Source: UMGS75 sp964507405 (GTDB lineage Bacteria; Bacillota_I; Bacilli_A; ML615J-28; CAG-313). Taken from it: a DNA stretch of 64,000 nucleotides. The position numbers and the translations under genes are program-made. The stretch lies in assembly GCA_964507405.1 (NCBI GenBank), contig CAZDPJ010000001.1, positions 1 through 64,000 of the forward strand. The letters run 5' to 3'. The notes under the pieces were generated by a model. The model made no database searches, was not told the origin of the DNA, and was given only the letters and a program-made list of their open reading frames with translations. Shown here piece by piece: positions 1 through 7,516 of the stretch; the stretch's first letter is position 1; every line of letters begins with the position of its first letter.

Positions 1-1479
1 ACAATTTTGTAAATATAATTTCTCAAATTCATGTATGGCATAACCATCAGTCATTTCAGAAATATAATTTGCAATATTTATCATAAAAATATTACCAAAT
101 TTATAAGAATTATGGATCTCTTTTTTATCAATACCTACTTCATTAGTATACCCGTTTGCACATATGTCATTCATGATTTTAACCACTATAGATAAATTAG
201 AGATATTAATTAATCTTTCTTTTTTTATATTAAATTTATTTAGATAAAAAATATTTTGTATATCCTTTTTATAATCCGACGAATTTGACAAATCGATACA
301 AAGTGTTTTAATTATTCTTTTAATATAATCATATTTTAAATTATTATGCAAAAAATCAGAAACATCTTGAATTAATACTCTCAATGTACTATCAGGTAAT
401 TGTTCAAAATTGTTGAAATATGCTTTAAACAACTGTCTTATTATAAAATTAGCTTTCGCATCCATTTCGCGAACATATTCTGATTTTGTTACAACCTCAT
501 CTATAAATGTTGATATCTTATAATTTATATATTTGCCACTTTTTAGATCTTCTTTAGTAAATGAGATTTTTTGTGCTTTTTTCTCTTTGAATTTTTTAAT
601 TTCATTAAAGCATATTACACATTCCTTAGAATAATTTTCTAAATTGTGTTTTTTAGTAATTTCAACACATAATTTTTTAATTAATAAATTTTTTATTGAA
701 AGAATCACATCAGCAAAAGATTTGCTTTCTTTGATAAAGCTTAATTCTTCAATTTCGTTTAAAACTTGAAATGCATATCTACTTTTGTATGTGTCATCAA
801 AATCTGCAATCCTTTGAGCAATTTCATCAGCCATAGCTACAATTTGTCCTTCAATCGTTAGTGCAAAGCCTAAATTATCATATGTGGTGTTCAACGCAAT
901 ATCAACTTTTTCTTTTATATAATCATTATAATTACTATTTAGTGAATATAATGAATCTTTTTCGTTTTTTGAAATAAGACCAATTCCGTTACTAATATCT
1001 TTATATTCCGGATTTTTATACTTAACACTTGTATGCTTAACAACTCCGTCCAGTATTTTCCAATGAACTTTGGATATATTATTAATTAATATTCTAATTG
1101 AATTAACGTTATGTTTAAAAAATAGTTTTTCGTTTTTAATACATAACATTCCACCAAGACAATCCTCACGTGTCATAATTTTTTGAAGCGTTCTCTCACC
1201 AATATGACCAAATGGAGTATGTCCAATGTCGTGTGCTAAAGAAATCGCTTCAATCAAATCAAAATTACAATTATATTCAATTCTGGAAAATTCTTTTTCC
1301 AATCCCCTTGCAATTTCAAAAGCAATATTTTTAACTTCTAAACTGTGCGTCAAACGATTTCTATAACATTCATAGTTTCCTGCAGAAAACAATTGTGTTT
1401 TGTCTTTTAATTGTCTAAAGTAATTTGAACTAATTATTTTAAAAATATTATCATTTATAATTTGTTTTTCAGCATTCAT
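1..1479 (-). CDS. dNTP triphosphohydrolase (dGTPase-like, HD superfamily), 3' end cut by window
   Basis: The frame is open from the ATG at 1479 to the window edge (493 codons), so the C-terminus is missing. Near residues 60-100 it has a Dgt-type metal-binding HD signature: an RLTHSLEV segment, then LAHDIGHTPFGHIGERTL. This is the HD...HDxGHxPFGH pattern of enzymes that hydrolyse dNTPs to deoxynucleoside plus triphosphate. A later segment, EGQIVAMADEIAQRIADFDD, matches the conserved second helical region. The gene is monocistronic here, at the edge of an island of IS elements and broken genes. Dgt homologues can act in nucleotide-pool control or phage defence by dNTP depletion; which applies here cannot be told from the sequence. 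Confidence 0.88.
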   Translation of the reverse strand, partial: MNAEKQIINDNIFKIISSNYFRQLKDKTQLFSAGNYECYRNRLTHSLEVKNIAFEIARGLEKEFSRIEYNCNFDLIEAISLAHDIGHTPFGHIGERTLQKIMTREDCLGGMLCIKNEKLFFKHNVNSIRILINNISKVHWKILDGVVKHTSVKYKNPEYKDISNGIGLISKNEKDSLYSLNSNYNDYIKEKVDIALNTTYDNLGFALTIEGQIVAMADEIAQRIADFDDTYKSRYAFQVLNEIEELSFIKESKSFADVILSIKNLLIKKLCVEITKKHNLENYSKECVICFNEIKKFKEKKAQKISFTKEDLKSGKYINYKISTFIDEVVTKSEYVREMDAKANFIIRQLFKAYFNNFEQLPDSTLRVLIQDVSDFLHNNLKYDYIKRIIKTLCIDLSNSSDYKKDIQNIFYLNKFNIKKERLINISNLSIVVKIMNDICANGYTNEVGIDKKEIHNSYKFGNIFMINIANYISEMTDGYAIHEFEKLYLQNC

Positions 1480-1930
1480 TTTCAATCCACCATTATTCTT
1501 TTTAATAATTATATCATAAATAGACATAATTATCTATTATTTTACAAAATAAAGCTATTAAAACTTATGAAATTTTTGTAAATGGTGTTTTAAATGTTAA
1601 TCGTGCCATTTTTACAATTAAAATTAAAATTAAAATTAATAAAATCAAATTTCGACATTTTTTTATTAAATGATGTTGTATAATATTATGAAATCATCAT
1701 TAGAATATGACCTGTACTATTAATGAATTAGTAATCCTATTAAAGCACATTGTTTTATGGTACAAAAGAGTGTCAAAACGATATAAAATTTAATACAAAA
1801 AAAACAACATACTTATATAGCATCACATATATTATTTACAAAAAAAGATAATCTTAGCACTATAGGATAATTTTTATATTAGACATTAATAATCATAATT
1901 TCATCTTTTTCCTATCTGTAGAGGTAGAAA
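1480..1930. other. AT-rich intergenic region, no gene seen
   Basis: 450 bases between the divergent dGTPase-like gene and the broken sigma-like gene. No frame longer than about 30 codons looks coding. It holds four tandem AAATTA-type units near 1617-1640 and a TATAAT at 1679-1684 without a well-spaced -35 box. A GAGGT ribosome-binding motif at 1920-1924 precedes the TTG at 1931. Confidence 0.5.
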
Positions 1931-2458
1931 TTGGATAAATATGAAAAATTAATAAATATATTCGGTTAAAAAATAAAATATATATGTAGTAATTATGACA
2001 AATCATATCGTGAAGATTTAGAGCAAGAATTATATCTTTTTTTGTTTAATCTAGCAAATAATCTTAACAATAAAAAAATAAATAATTATGAGAACTATAT
2101 ATACATATGTTTAAAAAATAAAGCAATTGAAATACACAAAATGCATTTAAATTATAAAAAACAAATATATTCTTTAGATAAATTTAGTAGTAATGAAAGT
2201 TATTCTTATGTGGATATGATTAAAGACGAAAATAAAGGAGAAGATGAGTATTTTTATGAATATGTTAAATCTAATGTGTTAAATATGATAGATATACTTC
2301 TAACTGAAACAGAAGCCACTATTATTAAAAAATATTATATTGAAAATAAAACGCAAAAAGAAATTTCTAAAGAAATAAACTTTTCACAGCAAAATGTTTC
2401 AAAAGTAATAAAGAATGGATTACAAAAACTTAAGATATATTTTAATAAAAAAAGATAA
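1931..2458 (+). pseudogene. Sigma-70-like factor interrupted by an in-frame TAA
   Basis: Reading from the TTG at 1931, which sits 6 bases after a GAGGT motif, gives MDKYEKLINIFG, then TAA at 1967-1969, then in the same frame KIKYICSNYDKSYREDLEQE and on to 2458. The part after the stop resembles sigma region 2 (EDLEQELYLFLF), and the C-terminus has a region-4 helix-turn-helix (TQKEISKEINFSQQNVSKVI). A single AAA to TAA change would explain the stop. No ATG, GTG or TTG restart lies between the stop and the TTG at 2042, which would remove most of region 2. It is either a dead gene or a shortened region-4 protein. A strong terminator follows. Confidence 0.7.
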
Positions 2459-2483
2459 CCTTTTCAAAGAGGTTATCTTTTTT
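2449..2483. terminator. Bidirectional intrinsic terminator
   Basis: A 10-bp perfect stem (AAAGATAACC at 2451-2460 and GGTTATCTTT at 2471-2480) is flanked by an A-run on the left and a T-run on the right. It serves the sigma-like gene and the convergent membrane-protein gene. Confidence 0.85.
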
Positions 2484-2502
2484 AACTGAGCTAAAGCTAC
2501 AT

Positions 2503-3219
2503 TTATTTTCTTAAATAATAATTAATATTATTTAAAATACAAACTTCAAATCCGTTTTTGTCACCAAGTTTTTTAAATTTTTCATTATTATTTTTAATAT
2601 CATTAAGAATCTCCATATATTCTCCACTACATACTTTTTCTAAATTTTTTATCCTATCATCAAGTGTCTTCTGAATATTTTTAATATTTAAAATAACAAT
2701 CTCAACTCTTTGAATAGCAATATTATTATTATGAGATGCGCTAGCTAAATTAGAAGAATAAATCGGATATTTACTTATATAATTTAACTCCTTAATTGCT
2801 TTATTTATGTAGTAGCTTACTTGACTTATAATTTGCAAATCTTCCTCATTTGAATTCGCAGAACTATATAAAAGAGAATTGGCCATCATTGTATTATTTA
2901 ATATGTTATTATCAAAACACTCAATTGCATCAAAATTTGAATACATTCTAATTTTCTTTCCACTTTTCCATTTTTTTAAATGTAATTTAAGAAATAGTAA
3001 AAATATAATTATTGTTATTAAAACACAAATTATAACAGTTATTATAACATCTAGTTTTTTTTGAAAATCAAAAGTAAATATTATACTAATTAAAGCAATT
3101 ATTATTGACACATAGGAGAAAGTATCGGAAACTTGATTATTTGCTAACAATTTTTCAATGTTCCTAACGCTTTTTTTGATACTTAATTCCTCCCAATCAT
3201 TTATTTTATAATTTTTCAT
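2503..3219 (-). CDS. Two-helix membrane protein of unknown function
   Basis: 238 residues, family not recognised. A soluble N-terminal segment of about 35 residues is followed by two adjacent hydrophobic helices (about 37-55 and 58-80). A basic stretch (KLHLKKWKSGKKIR) comes next, then a long cytoplasmic, probably helical C-terminal domain (about 95-238). The layout recalls two-TM effector proteins such as the SLATT class, but no family motif is visible and this is only an architectural analogy. It is the second gene of an operon, 16 bases after the 176-aa gene, with a GGGTGA ribosome-binding site. It ends at the shared terminator. Confidence 0.6.
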   Translation of the reverse strand: MKNYKINDWEELSIKKSVRNIEKLLANNQVSDTFSYVSIIIALISIIFTFDFQKKLDVIITVIICVLITIIIFLLFLKLHLKKWKSGKKIRMYSNFDAIECFDNNILNNTMMANSLLYSSANSNEEDLQIISQVSYYINKAIKELNYISKYPIYSSNLASASHNNNIAIQRVEIVILNIKNIQKTLDDRIKNLEKVCSGEYMEILNDIKNNNEKFKKLGDKNGFEVCILNNINYYLRK

Positions 3220-3235
3220 AAATTCACCCTTTATA

Positions 3236-3766
3236 TTATAACATATGATCTAGATTATCTAGATTATTAATCAATTCATCTAATTCATCAAAATTAACAT
3301 TTTTATTTATCGTTTCTCTTAATCCGACTTCATCCCTCAATTCAATCAACCCATAATATGAAGATCTAAATAAACCATTTAAATACGATAAATTATATAA
3401 CTCATGGTTTATGAATATTCTTATTCCTTTATACTTAGGCTTATCTAATTCATCCATAATTATTTTTACAATAGTATTAATATTATATGTAACTTTTTTT
3501 GTTTTATCATATAATTCTTCTGATAACGCTCTAACTTTAATATTATTTATGGAAAAATTTAAATGCTTATAAACATTTTTTATTTCATTAATTGTTAATG
3601 TATTTTCACTTTTTTTAACAATAAATTGAAGTCCTCTTTTTATAGGTTTTTCTTTTGATTTGCCTTTCGGTTGGAAAAATCCTATTGTTTGTATTGCAAA
3701 CCTTAAAAAATTATCATTCTTATAATTATCTTTAAAAGTAGGTACAATATAGTATTTGTTTTTCAT
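3236..3766 (-). CDS. Hypothetical protein, first gene of a two-gene operon
   Basis: 176 residues, soluble, not recognised. The N-terminus (YYIVPTFKDNYKND) is followed by a lysine-rich region and a mixed alpha/beta pattern (KGIRIFINHELYNLSYLNGL); the end is acidic and Asn/Asp-rich (DELDELINNLDNLDHML). The start has a GGAGT ribosome-binding site. A -10/-35 pair lies upstream at 3807-3835. Tight coupling to the two-helix membrane gene suggests the two work together, for instance as a soluble sensor or modulator with a membrane partner. That is inference only. Confidence 0.55.
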   Translation of the reverse strand: MKNKYYIVPTFKDNYKNDNFLRFAIQTIGFFQPKGKSKEKPIKRGLQFIVKKSENTLTINEIKNVYKHLNFSINNIKVRALSEELYDKTKKVTYNINTIVKIIMDELDKPKYKGIRIFINHELYNLSYLNGLFRSSYYGLIELRDEVGLRETINKNVNFDELDELINNLDNLDHML

Positions 3767-3806
3767 TTTTTACTCCTTCATCTTCAAAAACGTATAATTT
3801 ATATAC

Positions 3807-3835
3807 ATTATATCATATTACTTTCAAAACAGCAA
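3807..3835 (-). promoter_or_regulatory. Sigma-A-type promoter for the two-gene operon
   Basis: On the minus strand TTGCTG (3830-3835), a 17-bp spacer and TATAAT (3807-3812). The -10 is perfect and the -35 only half matching. It lies 40 bases upstream of the ATG at 3766. Confidence 0.6.
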
Positions 3836-3852
3836 ATTTATCAATTAATTTA

Positions 3853-5348
3853 TACGCGAAACGCATGAAAAATAGGTAAAATCAAAAATAGTTAAATTCA
3901 AAATCAGATAAAATTGCCTTTTTGCATATTTTACCCATTAAAAGATTTTAAAATTAAACATTCTAAGCAATCAAAATTACAAAAAACAAATTTAAAAAAA
4001 AGTAACAATGCACTTTATTTTGGACTTTTTAAAGCGTTAAGAATAATGTATAATAATTGTATTGGAGATGACAGTCGATGTTTGTCTCTAAACCCTGTAT
4101 AGGATTTATAAGTTTCGCTTGCAACACTAATGCTTATAATATTCCATACAAGTTTTCTAAGGAGGTTCGTGTTTAGAGTACTCGAACCTTTTTTCATTCT
4201 CATACGATCTTCGTTGAATGAATTGTCAAGTACATTGTGAAAAGATTCTATTTGCCAATGAGCTCTTTGATACATTTCAAACTCACTAGTTGTAAATTTC
4301 TTAGAAAACAAATAATATCTATCTTCAAAAGATACTACTTTGTTTTTTATATTTTCAACATTAGAGTTTACCTTGCCAATCGACTTTACTGTTGGCCAGT
4401 TTTCTTTATCAATAAGATTTGAAATATCATGAATCACATAGTATTTTCTTTTTTCTATTCTTCCATTACCTGTAGTTAGTGTGCTTGTATATTTTAAATC
4501 TTTTTGCAAATTAAACTCATCAACAATATTTTCATAAAAACCAGTTCCGTGTTTGCTACGTGATTTGATACAAATAACATAATCCCAACCATATGATACT
4601 ATCTTTGATAGTATAGGATTTACTGCAGCTATAGCATCAATTGTAAAAACAAAATGTTTCTCTTTATACTTTTCATACAATATATCTAATAATCTTTTAA
4701 TTACTGGTAGTTCATTTTTGTCATTTTCACTTGTTCTTGTTTGTTCACTATAAAGACTTAATTTTATTTTTCCAACAAACACACTTACAATATCAATTGC
4801 ATCTACTTTTGTTTTTCCTTCTTTTGTTGCTTTTACAAATTTTCCATCTATGCAAACATGAATGTTTTTTTCATCAACCAAACCAATTGTATAATTACAT
4901 ATAATATCATTTAGTTCTTTTGGATTAATTCTATGCATTGTTCTTTCCATTGTGTCATGTGATGGAATACCATTTGGAAACTCTACAAACTTTTTAAGTT
5001 GCTTATAATGTTTTAAACCAAAACAATAATATTCTTTAAACTTATTACACCCAGAAAGCATAGCTAAAACAACCAAAAAAATTATGGAATATTGATGATG
5101 TTTGATTTTCCATTTTTGTCTAGTGTCAGTTATTGACTTCAAATAATTAATAAATTTTTGGCATTTTTTTGTTTTTAATATTCTTTTTATACTCATAATA
5201 TGTCCCTCTAAGAATATTTTAACATATTTTATAATTTTAATATACTTATATTTATATAAGTATATTAATTTCACTAATTTAACATCCATATAAAAAACTT
5301 GCAAGGTTTTTACTCACAAGTTTCTTCATTTTTCATGCGTTTCGCGTA
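3853..5348 (-). mobile_element. Complete ISAs1-family insertion sequence
   Basis: 1,496 bp bounded by 21-bp perfect inverted repeats beginning TACGCGAAACGCATGAAAAA (3853-3873 and complement at 5328-5348). The 9-bp sequence ATTAATTTA is duplicated directly outside both ends (3844-3852 and 5349-5357). A single intact transposase fills the element. ISAs1 elements are known to make 8-10 bp duplications, so size, ends and target duplication all fit. The undamaged repeats suggest a recent, possibly active insertion. Confidence 0.93.
4015..5196 (-). CDS. ISAs1-family DDE transposase
   Basis: 393 residues from the ATG at 5196, chosen because an AGAGGG ribosome-binding motif precedes it; an upstream in-frame ATG would add 36 unlike residues. 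Family features are the N-terminal DTRQKWKIKHHQYSIIFLVVL, the HDTMERTMHRINP segment, the catalytic-core IHVCIDGKFVKATKEG (first Asp), VFTIDAIAAVNP (second Asp), and HWQIESFHNVLDNSFNEDRMRM near the C-terminus (catalytic Glu). Nothing appears truncated. It lies wholly inside the inverted repeats at 3853-5348. Confidence 0.94.
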   Translation of the reverse strand: MSIKRILKTKKCQKFINYLKSITDTRQKWKIKHHQYSIIFLVVLAMLSGCNKFKEYYCFGLKHYKQLKKFVEFPNGIPSHDTMERTMHRINPKELNDIICNYTIGLVDEKNIHVCIDGKFVKATKEGKTKVDAIDIVSVFVGKIKLSLYSEQTRTSENDKNELPVIKRLLDILYEKYKEKHFVFTIDAIAAVNPILSKIVSYGWDYVICIKSRSKHGTGFYENIVDEFNLQKDLKYTSTLTTGNGRIEKRKYYVIHDISNLIDKENWPTVKSIGKVNSNVENIKNKVVSFEDRYYLFSKKFTTSEFEMYQRAHWQIESFHNVLDNSFNEDRMRMKKGSSTLNTNLLRKLVWNIISISVASETYKSYTGFRDKHRLSSPIQLLYIILNALKSPK

Positions 5349-5367
5349 ATTAATTTAAATTATAATT

Positions 5368-5460
5368 GCCAGACATTCGTGAAGTCCCGACCCTAGAATT
5401 CCCACTAGATAATACTTATTCATAAAAAAATCACCACTACATTATATGCAAGTGGAGATA
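5368..5460 (-). repeat. Dispersed repeat, copy 1: terminator hairpin plus micro-ORF
   Basis: On the minus strand a hairpin (stem halves 5451-5459 and 5430-5438), a T7 run, then a 22-codon frame at 5423-5355 reading MNKYYLVGILGSGLHECLAI and ending in TAA. A GGTGA motif in the stem sits 7 bases before the ATG. Copy 2 (7258-7404) matches it over about 80 bases at roughly 80% identity, and the first coding differences are mostly third-position. It follows the pyrophosphatase-fused partner gene. The ISAs1 element inserted right beside it. Confidence 0.7.
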
Positions 5461-5469
5461 TATTTATTT

Positions 5470-6282
5470 TTATTTAACTATTTTATATTTAAAATACTTT
5501 TCTTGAAAATTAATTTTATCTTTAATTTCTTCTATTGAATAATCTTTATTGTTAGTTACTACTATCAATTTATCTTCAATATCATTTTCTCTTTCAATTA
5601 CAGCATATATTTTTCCTTTACAATAATCAATTGCTTTATCTTCTCCTAAAACATATGCATCTTGATATTCATCATCAACTGCATCAATTTCTTTTATATA
5701 TCCATAATTTATTGGATAAATAACATCTTTATATTTTGGATGAATAGAACCTATTGGTCTATCAATATAAACATTTATATTTTCCCCAATCATTGCCTCG
5801 AGTTTTTCTCTAATTATTAGTTTCTTTAAAAGTTTATATGCATCCTGCTCTAAATTTACAGTTTTATAATTTATGTTTTCCATCATTTTTTCTGCAGCTT
5901 GTTCAATATCAAAAGTATGATAAATATTATAGTATTTTATAATTTCTTTACCATTAAATAGTTTAAAAACTTTTCTACTAGAAAGTTTATAAATTATCGA
6001 TAATACTCTATAAATATAGCCTATCCAAAACATTTCATCTTTTGAATATTTAGTTTTTCCATAATTTGATTTACCAAATTCATTTTCTAGTTCATTGAAG
6101 CAATCATCAATATCAAAAGACATCACTAAAAAACTATAATCATCAAATTGTTTAGCAAGTTCCGACAACATAAATCTTCTAATAAATATCAAGGAACTAC
6201 ACTCAACTTTATTAATTGATTCTTCAAATATTTTCCCATGTAATTGACATAATTTTCTTTCATTAAAATCTAATTTTTTCAT
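5470..6282 (-). CDS. Putative antitoxin/partner of DUF3990 protein with C-terminal pyrophosphatase-like domain
   Basis: 270 residues. The N-terminal part (about 1-140, with CSSLIFIRRFMLSELAKQFDD and GKTKYSKDEMFWIGYIYR) resembles the conserved partner proteins seen next to DUF3990 genes in Clostridia. The C-terminal part (about 165-245) looks like a divergent type I inorganic pyrophosphatase: NVYIDRPIGS, VIYPINYGYIKEI, EYQDAYVLG, GKIYAVIERENDIEDK. The canonical DGDPxD metal motif is replaced by DDEYQD, so catalysis is uncertain. The start overlaps the end of the upstream DUF3990 gene by 4 bases (ATGA), a typical toxin-antitoxin coupling. A repeat-associated terminator follows. Confidence 0.65.
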   Translation of the reverse strand: MKKLDFNERKLCQLHGKIFEESINKVECSSLIFIRRFMLSELAKQFDDYSFLVMSFDIDDCFNELENEFGKSNYGKTKYSKDEMFWIGYIYRVLSIIYKLSSRKVFKLFNGKEIIKYYNIYHTFDIEQAAEKMMENINYKTVNLEQDAYKLLKKLIIREKLEAMIGENINVYIDRPIGSIHPKYKDVIYPINYGYIKEIDAVDDEYQDAYVLGEDKAIDYCKGKIYAVIERENDIEDKLIVVTNNKDYSIEEIKDKINFQEKYFKYKIVK

Positions 6283-7130
6283 TTTAGCAACTCATCAATA
6301 TATTGACCCTTTCCACGATATTCAATTCTTGCAACTTTTACTTTATTCAAATTAATATTATTATTTTCTAACCTCTTATTTTTATGCACTTCTTTTTCTT
6401 TACTTGATAAGAAAAATAATTTTATAAACTTTAATTTATTTAATGCATTAGTTGTTTTTATCACATACTGATTACCTAAATTTGTAGCTGCCAAAGCATG
6501 TTCACATTGTTCATTTGTAATTGTTCCATCAACAAATTCAGAAATTAAATCAAACATTCTATTATCAGCAATTGGTGCCACTATTATATCGGCATTTTCT
6601 ACTTTTCTAATTATATTTTTAATTATTTCGCTTTCTGCATATTGTGTTAACCACCCTCTATAGCAAGCAATTGCCAACATCCATTCTGTATTAACACTAA
6701 ACTTCTCTATTTTCAAATTTTTACAATCTAGAAAAAACGAATAAACATGCTTTGAAGTAGTATTTGCAATATATGTTGATGCTTGTTCTAAATTTTCACC
6801 TAAATAAAATCCCTTTCCAAAATCATTATTTTTTTTAGAGTATTGAAAATCAAGAGGAAATTTTATAGTATTTTTGGCTCCATGAAACAAAAGTTTTGTC
6901 TTTAGTTTTTCACAATCTTCAAAAATAATTTGTTCATAAATTTTATTAATATATATTCCTTTTTCATAAGCATAATTATATATTAATTCAATATTTTTAT
7001 CTTCAATATCTGTTTTTTCATTTTCCCATCTACTAATTGTATCTAATGATACACCTATATTTAAAGCTAATTCTTCTTGTGTTAAAGACAATAATTCTCT
7101 TATAACTTTTAATTCTTTATTAATATGCAT
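6279..7130 (-). CDS. HTH-Xre / DUF3990 (ADP-ribosyltransferase-like) protein, putative toxin
   Basis: 283 residues from the ATG at 7130. That start follows an AAGGAAA motif and is the first clearly downstream of the promoter; longer versions would start inside the promoter. Residues 1-65 are a Cro/C1-type helix-turn-helix (KVIRELLSLTQEELALNIGV, LDTISRWENEKTDIED). From about residue 75 a DUF3990 domain follows: KLLFHGAKNTIKFP, NDFGKGFYLGENLEQASTYI, and a long C-terminal half. DUF3990 is known as a compact ADP-ribosyltransferase-like fold found in toxin loci; the HG and GFY motifs are visible. Fusion to the HTH suggests the protein represses its own promoter. Confidence 0.75.
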   Translation of the reverse strand: MHINKELKVIRELLSLTQEELALNIGVSLDTISRWENEKTDIEDKNIELIYNYAYEKGIYINKIYEQIIFEDCEKLKTKLLFHGAKNTIKFPLDFQYSKKNNDFGKGFYLGENLEQASTYIANTTSKHVYSFFLDCKNLKIEKFSVNTEWMLAIACYRGWLTQYAESEIIKNIIRKVENADIIVAPIADNRMFDLISEFVDGTITNEQCEHALAATNLGNQYVIKTTNALNKLKFIKLFFLSSKEKEVHKNKRLENNNINLNKVKVARIEYRGKGQYIDELLK

Positions 7131-7152
7131 ATTAAATTTTCCTTTCATCAAT

Positions 7153-7188
7153 ATTATATAACATTTATAATAAGTTGTCAAAACTTAT
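7153..7188 (-). promoter_or_regulatory. Consensus promoter with inverted-repeat operator over the -35 box
   Basis: On the minus strand TTGACA (7176-7181), exactly 17 bases, TATAAT (7153-7158). The 19-base inverted repeat ATAAGTTGTCAAAACTTAT (7170-7188) covers the -35 box and is a likely site for the encoded HTH protein. Confidence 0.8.
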
Positions 7189-7257
7189 GTTTATTAAATG
7201 TCGAATACAAGTTTAAAAAACATATTAGAAATTTTCTCATTGCGTATATTTTTTTAA

Positions 7258-7404
7258 CTAAATAATATTTTATATAATAACTCTTTAAGTGCTAGACATC
7301 TCAACATTCCCGTCCCTAGAATTCCAACAAGATAATATTTATTCATTAAAAAATCACCACTACATTATATGAATAACACTTCATATTATGTAATAGTGAT
7401 TTTA
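7258..7404 (-). repeat. Dispersed repeat, copy 2: terminator hairpin plus micro-ORF
   Basis: A 22-bp near-perfect inverted repeat (7351-7372 and 7383-7404, three mismatches) ends in a T-run on the minus strand. It is followed by a 29-codon frame at 7347-7258 starting MNKYYLVGILGTGMLRCLAL. TATAAT (7365-7370) and GGTGA lie inside the hairpin. Its GxGTGM pattern recalls the MurC N-terminus. It lies downstream of the AlbA-type gene, as copy 1 lies downstream of the partner gene. Confidence 0.7.
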
Positions 7405-7516
7405 ATATTTTCTATATTATTTATCATTTATAAATAAATGTTAAATTTTCATTTCAATTTAATAGCAAATTTTATATATAGTTATATTTATTAAAGGTTT
7501 AAATAGTAAATTAATA

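Noticed and set aside
1651..1684. Promoter TTCGAC...TATAAT before the sigma-like gene
   Set aside because: The -35 is poor and the spacing is about 22 bases, so it is not reported as a promoter.
3914..4102. Plus-strand 62-codon frame inside the ISAs1 end
   Set aside because: It lies over the 3' end of the transposase and in the IS terminal region; no ribosome-binding site and no sense as a protein.
7365..7370. TATAAT within repeat copy 2 as a promoter for the micro-ORF
   Set aside because: It lies in the loop side of a terminator-like hairpin and the -35 candidate (TTACAT, 18 bases) is weak; mentioned only within the repeat.
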